This document shows, one piece after another, positions 50,250 through 59,601 of a stretch of 64,000 nt of DNA. The notes beneath the pieces are model-generated. The model saw nothing but the letters and a program-made list of their open reading frames with translations, did not search any database and was not told the origin of the DNA. The stretch spans positions 1-64,000 of the forward strand of contig JAEEXI010000015.1 of NCBI GenBank assembly GCA_016291495.1. Reading direction: 5' to 3'. Position 1 is the first letter of the stretch; each line of letters begins with the position of its first letter. The position numbers and the translations under genes were made by a program. The DNA comes from Prevotella sp. (lineage in GTDB: Bacteria; Bacteroidota; Bacteroidia; Bacteroidales; Bacteroidaceae).

Positions 50250-51695
50250 TTAGCGGAAAGGTTCTGCCTCTTTTTCGAGCAGGCGTTCTACGTCAACTGC
50301 GTTAAAGGGAATGTCGCCTTTGGAGAGTTCGGGGACGTTGAATGATTTCAGTGTCTGGTCATAGAAAGACGGTGAGCGTTGAGGAAGTACAAAGGGCTTA
50401 TGTGCTTTCCCGTTACGGTCGATATAGCAGAAATAAGGCTTACCATAGAGTCCATTGTCACGCTTGGAGGCGAATACCAGCCAGTGGGAGTTGCTGGACC
50501 ATGAATGGTAGGTGTCACTGCGTGGACTATTGACTATTGTCATTTTGTCAATCTGTCCCGTCTGCAGGTTGATCATCTGCAAGTCGGATTCCTGGTGCCA
50601 GATAGGGAAGGTTCCGTAGTCAGCTACCGTATAAACCAAGTATTTGCCATCGGGGGAGATACGGGGGTGGCAGACGGAGGTTTTGGGTTGCGACGTGGTC
50701 GAAGCAGAGACTATGGTATCCACCTGGGTACCGATGGTGCCTGTCTTTACGTCGAAGGGGATGCGGACCAGTGCATATTGTAGTTTTTTCAGTTCCTGTG
50801 GCAGTTGGACATGAGCTGCCGTACAATAGTAGATATATTTGCCGTCTGGTGAGAATGTCGGGAAGGTCTCGAAAGCAAGGCTGTCGCTTAACAGGGGAGA
50901 ACGGAGAATGCGGTTCTCCTGCAGGTCTGCCACATAGACATCCGATTTACTGTCATAGACTTCCAGACGTTTGTCTGCCTTACTATGGAAGGCGGGGATG
51001 ATGATATTCGTTGAGAATGTGATATAACGCCCAGAAGGCGAGAAACCGTAATAGACGGAACCGCTGATCATGTCACTGGTCTTGATGGCGAGTTTACGCA
51101 ACTGACCGTTCTGGTTCAGGATGGCACCGCCCTTTGGACCACGGACATACATCATGGAGAGGTTGGGGTTCTGGCTCTCTGTCACATGACAGTTCATACA
51201 CTGATTGTCAGCGAGATGGTAGTCGCAAAGTGCCTTCTCCTCAAAATTCTCCACGCAGCGTTGTTTGATCTGTAGGTTGTTCCAAATCTCGTAATCCGGT
51301 TCGATAAGACGATAGGTGAGATAGGGGTCAACCTTGTCTTTCACCACCTGCCAATGGAAGGAGCGGTATTCTGTCCATTTCCCGTCTTTCAGTGTCGTGA
51401 CAGTCACTTTGATTTTTTTATTGCCTTCTAGTAGCTTGTGCCAGTTGTCCTCGTCGAAGATAACCTCATTCCCTTTGCTGTTTACCGTGATATCGCCAGC
51501 AGTTACCTGTACTGCCTCTATGTCATCCCTGATGAGGAAGTTCAGTGGGGCGATATTGACAGGAATCGTTACGTCAGTATAGTCTGGATAAACTGGTGGC
51601 ATCTCCTCGCTCATGGTGACATCTGACGGGGTGGGAGTGCAGGAGAGTAGAGCCAGTAGGGTAGTTAGGGAGAGTAGGGCGTGTAGTTTTTTCAT
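50250..51695 (-). CDS. Cassette 3 CxxCH lipoprotein with propeller-like repeats
   Basis: A 481-residue lipoprotein (ALLSCTPTP lipobox, Cys19), the most divergent of the three. It keeps YPDYTDVTIPVNIAPLNF, CMNCH at 166-170, and propeller repeats (FPTFSPDGKYIYYCT; HPRISPDGKYLVYTV; SSNSHWLVFASKRDNGLY). It is encoded on the opposite strand to cassettes 1 and 2 and overlaps its membrane partner by 4 bp. Confidence 0.82.
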   Translation of the reverse strand: MKKLHALLSLTTLLALLSCTPTPSDVTMSEEMPPVYPDYTDVTIPVNIAPLNFLIRDDIEAVQVTAGDITVNSKGNEVIFDEDNWHKLLEGNKKIKVTVTTLKDGKWTEYRSFHWQVVKDKVDPYLTYRLIEPDYEIWNNLQIKQRCVENFEEKALCDYHLADNQCMNCHVTESQNPNLSMMYVRGPKGGAILNQNGQLRKLAIKTSDMISGSVYYGFSPSGRYITFSTNIIIPAFHSKADKRLEVYDSKSDVYVADLQENRILRSPLLSDSLAFETFPTFSPDGKYIYYCTAAHVQLPQELKKLQYALVRIPFDVKTGTIGTQVDTIVSASTTSQPKTSVCHPRISPDGKYLVYTVADYGTFPIWHQESDLQMINLQTGQIDKMTIVNSPRSDTYHSWSSNSHWLVFASKRDNGLYGKPYFCYIDRNGKAHKPFVLPQRSPSFYDQTLKSFNVPELSKGDIPFNAVDVERLLEKEAEPFR

Positions 51696-53206
51696 ATCTT
51701 AGGTGTCTTTCCTTGATCGTAGTAATACCAGTAAGTGTCTTTGAACATCGTATTGCCACGCTGTTGGTTATACTGCATAAACCGTTGCATGATATTTTTG
51801 TCCTTGATATACCGTTGCCAGTCCTCCTGGGGAGCCTGAGAGGCGGCAAGCCAGATGCAGAGGGCTTCCTGATAGAGTTTCCGGATACGTGGACATTCCG
51901 TGCAATAGCGGTCATAGTCTCGCTTGAAGCTCTGCACGTCCTTGAGTAATAAGGTACTGCATAGGATATAGTCGAGTGCTACTTCGTTTTTCGGGTTGGA
52001 GTCGAGGAGCTGCATCATGATGACATGGGCATTGTCAGATATGCTGATAGTGTCTTGTTGATTGAGAAAGGCGGCTTTCCTTTGATATGTTTCAGACTGA
52101 CGTGCCAGTCTTGTCCAGTTCTTCCATACAAAGGTTTTCTCTAATATACCTAGGTGTTTTTGGGTAGCTGCCGAATCCCCTTTGATGAGACTACACTCGG
52201 CAAGTCGTTTGATCATACGGTTGTTTCGGTTGTCGGGAGAGAAGACGCTTGCCATCATTGCAGCACGTTCACAGAAAGTCATATCACCGAGTGCATAATA
52301 TAACTCATTCATACTCTTGATGATTAGCATCGGTGTCTTGGGACCTATCTGGTAGAATGTCCCTAGGTTGTTTGGCTGATATTTGAGCAAGACTTCTGGA
52401 AGTTGTCCCTGTTGTACCTTCACTAGATTATAGAAGAAAAGCATTTGTTCCGTAGGGCTCGGATCATTCTCCACCAACTGTGTCACTTTTCTCCAGTTTC
52501 CGAAATAATACTCATTGTCTATTTGGAACTGTTTTTCTAGGAACCAGTTCGGCATACTTAACTTACCAATGCCGGGATAACTATATAGTTGAGAGGTGGG
52601 GAGTAGATAGGTACTTTTCAGGAAGCTGATACCGATAACCATGAGGACGGAAACAGGTAGGGTCCATTTCCAGTTTTTAATGACCGACAATAGTAAATAT
52701 AGCCATACCCCATAGCCGAACAGCCAATAGCAAAGCGGAGCAAAGAGAATTGTAAGGTATCGTTTCTTTGGTTTACAACAGAACAGCAAGGTACTTCCAG
52801 TCAGGGCATAGGTGGATGAAAGCCTGAAGTCATACCTTAAATGGCAGACCGCTTCCAGGGTGGTCAGGAGGAGTGCGAGAGCGAATGCCCACCCTTTTAT
52901 GATACCGTTCTTTCGCAAGGCAGAGTATAAGATACCCATCAACAAAAGCAGGGAGAGTGTCAGAATAGAACTTCCGGCATAGAGATAATAATAGAACTGG
53001 GTAAGGAAATCGCCCGTCATACAAGCCAGCCATGCTGGTTTGTCGAAGTAGGTCGACAGATAGTCACTTGTCCATAAGAACAGCAGGTTCTGTTCCTTGT
53101 AAAAGAAGTGATAGGGATAGAATCCTTGGAAGAACACAAAACAGCCGATAGTCCATAACAGAACCGTCAGCCACTGATAATGTATGGCGGATAATCTACT
53201 ACGCAT
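51692..53206 (-). CDS. Cassette 3 polytopic membrane protein (DUF6057-like)
   Basis: A 504-residue homologue of the other two membrane proteins (YKEQNLLFLWTSDYLSTYFDK near the N-terminus, about ten membrane helices, TPR-like C-terminal half). It overlaps the threonine aldolase stop by 8 bp and the CxxCH lipoprotein start by 4 bp, so it is transcribed with the arginine/proline genes upstream. Confidence 0.8.
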   Translation of the reverse strand: MRSRLSAIHYQWLTVLLWTIGCFVFFQGFYPYHFFYKEQNLLFLWTSDYLSTYFDKPAWLACMTGDFLTQFYYYLYAGSSILTLSLLLLMGILYSALRKNGIIKGWAFALALLLTTLEAVCHLRYDFRLSSTYALTGSTLLFCCKPKKRYLTILFAPLCYWLFGYGVWLYLLLSVIKNWKWTLPVSVLMVIGISFLKSTYLLPTSQLYSYPGIGKLSMPNWFLEKQFQIDNEYYFGNWRKVTQLVENDPSPTEQMLFFYNLVKVQQGQLPEVLLKYQPNNLGTFYQIGPKTPMLIIKSMNELYYALGDMTFCERAAMMASVFSPDNRNNRMIKRLAECSLIKGDSAATQKHLGILEKTFVWKNWTRLARQSETYQRKAAFLNQQDTISISDNAHVIMMQLLDSNPKNEVALDYILCSTLLLKDVQSFKRDYDRYCTECPRIRKLYQEALCIWLAASQAPQEDWQRYIKDKNIMQRFMQYNQQRGNTMFKDTYWYYYDQGKTPKI

Positions 53207-54233
53207 TATTCAGGATGCTTTCCAGTTTGTCGAGTTCTTCCTCTGTCGTTGCCCAGCTGGTAACGAAACGGCAGATGGTGCGATGGCCCTCGGCCTGTCC
53301 CCAATGGGTAAACTCCATCTTTTGGGAGAGTCGTTCTACCAAGGCATCAGGCAGGATGACAAACTGCTGGTTAGTGGGAGAGTCAATCCAAAACTCAAAG
53401 TTTTGCTCTAGAAAGATGCTCTTCATCTTCATCGCCATCTTAATGGCATGACGGGAGAGGTCGAAATAGAGGTTATCGGTGAAGAGGGCCTCAAACTGTA
53501 ATCCAATCAATGCGCCCTTCGCAATGACAGCACCGTGCTGTTTCTGGATGGAGAAGAAATGCTTATGGGCCTGACGGTTGGTGAAGACGACAGCCTCGCC
53601 ACAAAGGGCTCCTATCTTCGTGCCACCGATATAGAAAACGTCACAATGGCGGGCCAGATAGGGCAGGGTGATATCATTTCCCTCTGCCATCAGTCCGTAT
53701 CCCAAACGGGCACCGTCGATATAGAGGGGTATCTCATAATGCTGGCAGACCTGATAGATTTCGTCCAGTTCCTTGGCAGTATAGATGGTTCCTAATTCCG
53801 TGGGGAAGGTGATATAGACCAGACCGGGGAATACGGCATGGGCGTTATTGCCGTCATGCATGAAGTCGTCAAGGTATTTGTCAAGGGTCTTGGGATCCAT
53901 CTTACCGTGGTTGCCGGGTAGTGTTATGATTTTATGCTCCGTAAACTCTACGGCACCTGCCTCGTGAACGTTGATGTGTCCAGTTTCCACACAGATGACA
54001 CCCTCGTATTGGTAGAGCATCGAGTCGATGGTGGTGGCATTAGTCTGAGTTCCTCCTGTCAGGAAGAATATCTGGGCATCGGGCATACCACAGGCTTCAC
54101 GGATACGGTCTTTGGCACGTTCGCTGAACTCGTCGAAGCCATAGGGGGTCGGTTTCGCCCCATTGTATTTAATGAGGTTCTCCAGCACCTTCGGGTGTGC
54201 CCCGTTGTTATAGTCGCATTCAAAGGATATCAT
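53199..54233 (-). CDS. ltaE: Low-specificity L-threonine aldolase
   Basis: A 344-residue PLP enzyme of the threonine aldolase/beta-eliminating lyase family that splits threonine or allo-threonine to glycine and acetaldehyde. The N-terminal FECDYNNGAHPKVLENL, the aspartate in LYIDGARLGYGL, and the PLP lysine in FYIGGTKIGALCGEAVV are visible. It lies downstream of argF' with a short heptad spacer and overlaps the next membrane protein gene. Confidence 0.9.
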   Translation of the reverse strand: MISFECDYNNGAHPKVLENLIKYNGAKPTPYGFDEFSERAKDRIREACGMPDAQIFFLTGGTQTNATTIDSMLYQYEGVICVETGHINVHEAGAVEFTEHKIITLPGNHGKMDPKTLDKYLDDFMHDGNNAHAVFPGLVYITFPTELGTIYTAKELDEIYQVCQHYEIPLYIDGARLGYGLMAEGNDITLPYLARHCDVFYIGGTKIGALCGEAVVFTNRQAHKHFFSIQKQHGAVIAKGALIGLQFEALFTDNLYFDLSRHAIKMAMKMKSIFLEQNFEFWIDSPTNQQFVILPDALVERLSQKMEFTHWGQAEGHRTICRFVTSWATTEEELDKLESILNNA

Positions 54234-54236
54234 AGA

Positions 54237-54257
54237 TCAATAACCCTTAACCATTAT
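54237..54257. repeat. Short 7-bp repeat array between argF' and ltaE
   Basis: Three heptads (ATCAATA, ACCCTTA, ACCATTA in one register) fill the gap and include the argF' stop. Confidence 0.55.
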
Positions 54258-55219
54258 AGTGCTTCCAGCATGCGCTTGATGACCACGGAGCACGAGATTT
54301 CGCGGTTGGCGGCCTCAGGGATGACGATAGAGTTAGGACTCTCAATGACATCGTCGGTGACAATCAAACCACGGCGGACGGGCAGGCAGTGCATGAACTT
54401 ACCATTGTTGGTCCATGACATATGCTCAGTATCAACAGTCCATGACATATCTTTGGAGGTAATCTTACCGTAGTCGGCAAGATTCGTCACTCCTGGGTTG
54501 CTCCAGTTCTTGGCATAGATGAAGTCGGCACCTTCGAAGGCTTTCTTTTGGTCGTATTCCACACGGGTGTTACCCACGAACTTGGGGTCGAGCTCATAGC
54601 CCTCAGGATGGGTGATGACGAAATCGACATCAGCAGCATTCATCCACTGGGCAAAGGAGTTGGGCACAGCCTGTGGCAAGGCACGGCAATGGGGAGCCCA
54701 AGTGAGGACGACCTTGGGTTTTCTCTCACCTCTCCAAAACTCTTGGATGGTGATGAGGTCGGCGAAGGCCTGCAGGGGGTGCACCGTGGCTGTCTCCATG
54801 GCGAAGACGGGCTTACCGCTGTATTTGATAAACTGGTTGAGCACCGTCTCGGCATAGTCATACTCACGATCGGTGAGTCCGGCAAAAGAGCGTACACCAA
54901 TCATGTTGCAGTAGCAACCCATAACGGGAATGGCCTCCAACAGATGCTCGCTCTTGTCTCCGTCCATGATGACGCCACGCTCGGTTTCGAGTTTCCAGGC
55001 ACCGGCATTGACGTCGAGCACGATGACGTTCATGCCGAGGTTCATGGCAGCCTTCTGCGTGGAAAGACGGGTACGCAGTGAATTATTAAAGAAAATCATC
55101 ATCAGGGTCTTGTTTTTACCCAGATGCTGATACTTGAAACGGTCGTTCTTGATCTCAAATGCTTCGGCCATCGCCTTGTCCAGCGGGCCGATATCCTGTA
55201 CGTTGATGAAGCTTTTCAT
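54254..55219 (-). CDS. argF': N-acyl-ornithine transcarbamylase (argF' type)
   Basis: A 321-residue transcarbamylase of the acetylated/succinylated ornithine branch found in Bacteroidota, not the ordinary OTCase. SLRTRLSTQKAA replaces the usual STRTR phosphate loop, and HCLPVRRG and WAPHCRALPQAVPNSF are present. Gapless comparison from memory with Bacteroides fragilis N-succinylornithine transcarbamylase puts Ser90 (DGDKSEHLLEA) where that enzyme has Pro90, a residue reported to set acetyl versus succinyl preference. Substrate choice is therefore open. Confidence 0.92.
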   Translation of the reverse strand: MKSFINVQDIGPLDKAMAEAFEIKNDRFKYQHLGKNKTLMMIFFNNSLRTRLSTQKAAMNLGMNVIVLDVNAGAWKLETERGVIMDGDKSEHLLEAIPVMGCYCNMIGVRSFAGLTDREYDYAETVLNQFIKYSGKPVFAMETATVHPLQAFADLITIQEFWRGERKPKVVLTWAPHCRALPQAVPNSFAQWMNAADVDFVITHPEGYELDPKFVGNTRVEYDQKKAFEGADFIYAKNWSNPGVTNLADYGKITSKDMSWTVDTEHMSWTNNGKFMHCLPVRRGLIVTDDVIESPNSIVIPEAANREISCSVVIKRMLEAL

Positions 55220-55228
55220 TTTTTTTAG

Positions 55229-55339
55229 CCCCCTAAGTTAGGGGGATGGGGGTCTGAACAAGCGTTTATCAGACCATTTATTGTTATTACTAGGAGCCTG
55301 CGCTTGTTCAGACCCCTGTTGTCCCCTAACTTAGGGGAC
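55229..55339. repeat. Compound inverted repeat between proA and argF'
   Basis: The outer ends are two palindromes, CCCCCTAAGTTAGGGGG (55229-55245) and GTCCCCTAACTTAGGGGAC (55321-55339). Inside them are 16-bp perfect arms GGGGTCTGAACAAGCG (55249-55264) and CGCTTGTTCAGACCCC (55301-55316). The loop is 36 nt. It is small, non-coding and strongly folded, which fits a MITE-like or REP-like element, or a processing site within the operon. Confidence 0.8.
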
Positions 55340-55344
55340 CTTGG

Positions 55345-56592
55345 TTATGCTCTTGTTTGTCCTTCGCCCTCAATGAGCCATTTATAAGTAGTAATCTCTT
55401 CTAATGCCATTGGACCGCGCGGACCGAGTTTCTGGGTAGAAATACCAATCTCGGCACCTAGTCCGAACTGCGCTCCATCGGTGAACGATGTGGGGGCATT
55501 CCAATAGACACAGGCGGCATCGACATGCTGTTGGAACTTACGTGCCGTCTCCTCGTTTTGGGTGATAATGGCCTCACTGTGTCCGGAACCAAACTGGTCG
55601 ATATGCTTCAATGCCTCTTCTAAGGAAGAAACGGTTCTAATGGCCATCTTATAATCCATGAACTCTGTACCGTATGAATCTGTCGTAGCCGGTTGCAACA
55701 AGATAACGGGATAGCGTCCTGTCAGCAACTGATAGGCAGGACCGTCCACATAGAGTGTTACCTTATGATCTAATAATGGCTTGACGAGTTCAAACAAGTC
55801 GCCCAGTCGCTTCTCATGGATAATAAGACAGTCGAGGGCATTGCAGACACTTACCCGACGTGTCTTGGCATTGCAGATAATCTTCTTGCCCATCTCCAAG
55901 TCGCCGTCCTTGTCGAAATAGGTGTTGACGACACCAGCACCAGTCTCAATGACGGGAATGCGGGCGGTATCCCGGACAAAGTCAATCAGTCGTCGACCGC
56001 CACGGGGGATGCACAGGTCGATATAGCCTACGGCATTCAACATCTCACCGGTCGCCTCATGGGTGGCAGGCAGTAGGGTGACAACATCTGGATTGACGCC
56101 GAAGCGCTCAAGTACCTCATGGATGAGTTCCACGGAAGCCTGGTTCGACAGGTCTGCATCACTACCGCCTTTCAGGACACAGGCGTTACCGCTTTTGAAG
56201 CAAAGTGAGAATACGTCGTAGGTCACGTTGGGACGTGCCTCGTAAATCATACCGATGACACCAAAGGGTACGGAAACCCGACAGAGGCGCAGTCCGTTTG
56301 ACAGCGTCTTCTCTTTCGTGACATGTCCCAAAGGAGAGGGGAGCGATGCGACGTTACGCATATCATTGGCAATATCGTCCAGTCGTTTCTCCGTTAGCTG
56401 CAGACGGTCATAGAGTGGATTCTTGACATCCATCTTCGCCAAGTCCTTCTCATTGGCAACGAGGATACGCTCCTTAAAGTCTACGATGGTATCGGCGACA
56501 GCCATTAGGATTTCGTTACGTTGTGCGTCCGTGAGTAAGGCTAGGCTCTTGCTTGCCGCTTTGACGTTCTTAAAAGTTTCTGTCAGGCTCAT
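55345..56592 (-). CDS. proA: Gamma-glutamyl phosphate reductase
   Basis: ProA reduces gamma-glutamyl phosphate to glutamate semialdehyde in proline synthesis. The 415-residue aldehyde-dehydrogenase-fold protein has [25 protein letters not shown], the cysteine region [15 protein letters not shown] and [17 protein letters not shown]. It overlaps proB by 4 bp (ATGA). Confidence 0.96.
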   Translation of the reverse strand: MSLTETFKNVKAASKSLALLTDAQRNEILMAVADTIVDFKERILVANEKDLAKMDVKNPLYDRLQLTEKRLDDIANDMRNVASLPSPLGHVTKEKTLSNGLRLCRVSVPFGVIGMIYEARPNVTYDVFSLCFKSGNACVLKGGSDADLSNQASVELIHEVLERFGVNPDVVTLLPATHEATGEMLNAVGYIDLCIPRGGRRLIDFVRDTARIPVIETGAGVVNTYFDKDGDLEMGKKIICNAKTRRVSVCNALDCLIIHEKRLGDLFELVKPLLDHKVTLYVDGPAYQLLTGRYPVILLQPATTDSYGTEFMDYKMAIRTVSSLEEALKHIDQFGSGHSEAIITQNEETARKFQQHVDAACVYWNAPTSFTDGAQFGLGAEIGISTQKLGPRGPMALEEITTYKWLIEGEGQTRA

Positions 56593-57365
56593 GATAGATA
56601 AGGTTTAAATTCTGTATGTGGGGTCTCTTGTGACTTCTCTATCAAGTCAACAAGGATATTATCACGTTCTCCATTGGCAATGATAACGCGGATGCCGGCT
56701 TGGGAAATCTGACTTGCCGTCGTGTATTTGGAATGCATGCCACCTCTGCCAAAAGCACTCTTCTCCGTCTGGATATACTGGCTGAGGTCTGTTCCGTTTT
56801 CTACTGTCCGGATAAGCTGTGAGGCAGGATCGTCGGGATGACCGGTATAGATGCCGTCAATATTGGAAAGCAGGATGAGGGTATCGGCATGCATCATACG
56901 GGCTATCAGTCCCGACAATTCGTCATTATCGGTAAACATGAGCTCGGTGACACTCACCGTGTCGTTCTCGTTGACGATAGGTAGTACACCATTCTCCAGC
57001 ATGACTGTCATACAGGCACGTTGGTTCTCATATTGTTCTCCAGGTTGGAAATTCTCTTTCATCGTCAGCACTTGTCCGACATGGATATGGAACTCACGGA
57101 ACAGGTCGTAATAGAGTCCGACGAGTTTGACCTGTCCTAAAGCGGAGTATAATTGTCGCTGTTCTACGGAGTCCAAGGAGTGATCTACCTTGAGTTCCCG
57201 TCTGCCACAGGCGACGGCGCCAGAGGAGACGAGGATGACCTCATAGTCGTTTTTCCTCAACCAGGCAATCTGGTCGACCAATGCTGACATGCGAGTGACA
57301 TCTAATTTTCCGTCTGGACGTGTCAGTACATTCGAGCCTATCTTTACTACGATACGTTGCTTCAT
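56589..57365 (-). CDS. proB: Glutamate 5-kinase, short form
   Basis: ProB phosphorylates glutamate as the first step of proline synthesis. The 258-residue product contains only the amino-acid-kinase domain ([47 protein letters not shown]); the C-terminal PUA domain of longer ProB proteins is absent. The ATG at 57365 overlaps the ligase stop as ATGA. A longer frame upstream lies within the ligase gene and was rejected. Confidence 0.95.
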   Translation of the reverse strand: MKQRIVVKIGSNVLTRPDGKLDVTRMSALVDQIAWLRKNDYEVILVSSGAVACGRRELKVDHSLDSVEQRQLYSALGQVKLVGLYYDLFREFHIHVGQVLTMKENFQPGEQYENQRACMTVMLENGVLPIVNENDTVSVTELMFTDNDELSGLIARMMHADTLILLSNIDGIYTGHPDDPASQLIRTVENGTDLSQYIQTEKSAFGRGGMHSKYTTASQISQAGIRVIIANGERDNILVDLIEKSQETPHTEFKPYLS

Positions 57366-59014
57366 TTCTCTGCGTCTTTGTTTCTGATTTCCACACGGCG
57401 GATTTTTCCGCTGATGGTCTTCGGCAACTCGTCTACGAACTCGACGATACGCGGATATTTGTAAGGCGCAGTCTCCTTCTTGACGTGCTGCTGCAGTTCC
57501 TTGATGAGGTCTTCGCCGGCCTTGTCCTTCCACTCCTTGCCGAGTACGACGGTGGCCTTCACCACCATACCGCGAATATCGTCAGGAACACCCGTGATGG
57601 CGCACTCCACAACGGCGGGATGGGTCATCAGGGCTGATTCCACTTCGAACGGACCGATGCGATAGCCGCTGGACTTGATGACGTCGTCAATACGGCCCTC
57701 AAACCAGTAGTAGCCGTCCTCGTCGCGCCAAGCCATATCGCCGGTATGGTAAATGCCGTCGTGCCACGCCTCGCGGGTCTTCTCGGGGTCACGATAGTAA
57801 CCCTTGAAGAGGCCGATAGGTTTGCGATCACCCACGCGGATGACGATCTCGCCCTTCTCACCGTCCTCGCACGACGTGCCGTCAGCACGCAACAGGTCGA
57901 TGTTATATTGGGCGTTGGGAATACCCATCGAACCGGGTTTCGGCGTCATCCAGGGGAAGGTGCCGAGGGTCATGGTGGTCTCGGTTTGTCCGAAGCCTTC
58001 CATGATGTTGAGGCCGGTCTTTTCCTTCAGTTTGTCGAACACGGCGGGGTTCAGGGCCTCGCCGGCCGTGCAGCAGTATTCGAGTGAACTTAAATCATAT
58101 TTGTTCAGATCCTCGCGAATCATGAAACGATAGATGGTCGGGGGCGCGCAGAACGACGTCACGCGGTATTTCTCAATCTGACGCAGCAGGTTGTCGGCAT
58201 TGAACTTCTCGTGGTCGTAAACGAACACTGTCGCGCCGGCAAACCACTGTCCGTAGAACTTACCCCAGACGGCCTTGCCCCAACCAGTATCAGCTACGGT
58301 GAGATGCAGTGAACCTTCGTGCAGGTTATGCCAGAAGACGCCCGTCGACAGATGGCCCATGGCGTACAGATAGTCGTGTGCCACCATCTTCGGTTCGCCG
58401 CTCGTGCCGCTGGTGAAGTACATCAGCATCGTGTCGTCGTTCTCGTTGACGAAGGCGGGACGCTGGAACTTCGGTGCCTCTTTCCATTCCTTCCTCCAGT
58501 TGCGGAAACCTTCTTCGTCGCGTAACGTGATATATTGTTTCACTGTCGGACTCTCAGGCATGGCCAGCTTAATCTGACCGATAATATAATCGTCGTCGGC
58601 GCAGATGATGGCCTTTACCGATGCCCGCGTATTGCGATAGACGTAATCGTGCTTGGTCAACATGTGTGTTGCGGGAATGACGATGGCGCCGATCTTACAC
58701 AGGGCGAGCATGATGACCCACCACTCATAGTGACGCTTCAGAATGAGCATCACGGGGTCGTTCTTGCCGATGCCCAGCGTTTGCAGATAACTCGCTGCCT
58801 GATCGGTCTGTTCCTTCAGTTCAGCAAATGTGGTGCGTATCTCTTCTCCCTGATCGTTGGTCCACAGAATGGCCAGTCCCTCGGGCTTCTCCTCAGCCCA
58901 CACATCCATCACGTCGTAGGCGAAGTTGAAGTTCTCGGGGATGATAAACTCCAGGTTCTTGTTGTAATCCTCAACAGACGTGAACGTCGTCTGTTTTAAA
59001 AATCTTTCTAACAT
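57362..59014 (-). CDS. AMP-forming acyl-CoA synthetase
   Basis: A 550-residue ANL-superfamily ligase that adenylates a carboxylic acid and transfers it to CoA. Motifs are YFTSGTSGEPKM (P-loop), MEGFGQTETT, YHTGDMAWRDEDGYYWFEGR, and the catalytic lysine in KTISGKIRR. Overall it resembles acetyl- or medium-chain acyl-CoA synthetases common in gut Bacteroidota. The substrate is not evident. It follows the XRE/cupin regulator by 3 bp, a pairing often seen in this phylum. Confidence 0.9.
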   Translation of the reverse strand: MLERFLKQTTFTSVEDYNKNLEFIIPENFNFAYDVMDVWAEEKPEGLAILWTNDQGEEIRTTFAELKEQTDQAASYLQTLGIGKNDPVMLILKRHYEWWVIMLALCKIGAIVIPATHMLTKHDYVYRNTRASVKAIICADDDYIIGQIKLAMPESPTVKQYITLRDEEGFRNWRKEWKEAPKFQRPAFVNENDDTMLMYFTSGTSGEPKMVAHDYLYAMGHLSTGVFWHNLHEGSLHLTVADTGWGKAVWGKFYGQWFAGATVFVYDHEKFNADNLLRQIEKYRVTSFCAPPTIYRFMIREDLNKYDLSSLEYCCTAGEALNPAVFDKLKEKTGLNIMEGFGQTETTMTLGTFPWMTPKPGSMGIPNAQYNIDLLRADGTSCEDGEKGEIVIRVGDRKPIGLFKGYYRDPEKTREAWHDGIYHTGDMAWRDEDGYYWFEGRIDDVIKSSGYRIGPFEVESALMTHPAVVECAITGVPDDIRGMVVKATVVLGKEWKDKAGEDLIKELQQHVKKETAPYKYPRIVEFVDELPKTISGKIRRVEIRNKDAEK

Positions 59015-59017
59015 AAC

Positions 59018-59575
59018 TTATTCTACTGTAAACGCTAAGAACTTCACTGCCTTGTCGCCAACGGCCAGCATGCCGTGGGGCTTCGTGGAGTCGAAATAGA
59101 TGCTGTCACCTTCCTCAAGGATGATGGTCTTGCCACCGATGTAGAGCTCCATGCTGCCTTCTAGCACCATGTTGAACTCCTGTCCAGGATGGGTATTCTT
59201 ATAGATGGTGCGGGCACCCGGCTTCGGCTCGACGGTGACAATGAACACGTCGGCCTTGTGGTTGACGAAACCACCCACAAGGCTTTGATATTTGTACGCC
59301 TTTGTGCGCTCGATACTCATGCCCTGACCCTTGCGTGTCACGTAGTACGACTTCATGTGCGGTGCCTCGGCGAATATCAGTTCCTCCGTCGACACGCCGT
59401 ACTTCTTCGCGATTTTCATCAGGTTCGAGATGGTGATGTCCAACTCGCCCTGCTCAATTTTTTCATACTTCTCTGTGCTGATGCCGATGGTCTCAGCCAT
59501 CTCGCTCACGGGGATGTCGAGCACGTCGCGCAGTCCGCGCAGACGTTCTCCGATTTGTTTTAACTGTTCGTCCAT
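59018..59575 (-). CDS. XRE-family regulator with cupin domain
   Basis: A 185-residue transcription factor. An N-terminal helix-turn-helix (LRGLRDVLDIPVSEMAETIGIS, about 12-70) is joined to a C-terminal cupin domain (HPGQEFNMVLEGSMELYIGG, EEGDSIYFDSTKPHGM). Such proteins sense a small ligand through the cupin. With the acyl-CoA ligase directly downstream it probably controls that gene, but this is inference. Confidence 0.92.
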   Translation of the reverse strand: MDEQLKQIGERLRGLRDVLDIPVSEMAETIGISTEKYEKIEQGELDITISNLMKIAKKYGVSTEELIFAEAPHMKSYYVTRKGQGMSIERTKAYKYQSLVGGFVNHKADVFIVTVEPKPGARTIYKNTHPGQEFNMVLEGSMELYIGGKTIILEEGDSIYFDSTKPHGMLAVGDKAVKFLAFTVE

Positions 59576-59580
59576 AATTA

Positions 59581-59601
59581 TTCCCTTTTCACTATTCCCT
59601 T
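59581..59601. repeat. 7-bp repeat array between proC and XRE gene
   Basis: Three heptads (TTCCCTT, TTCACTA, TTCCCTT) fill the short spacer and reach into the proC stop codon. Confidence 0.7.

Noticed and set aside
57366..57533. Longer proB start 56 codons upstream
   Set aside because: The extension lies entirely inside the acyl-CoA ligase gene and is Arg-rich. The ATG at 57365 overlaps the ligase stop as ATGA and matches the usual ProB N-terminus.
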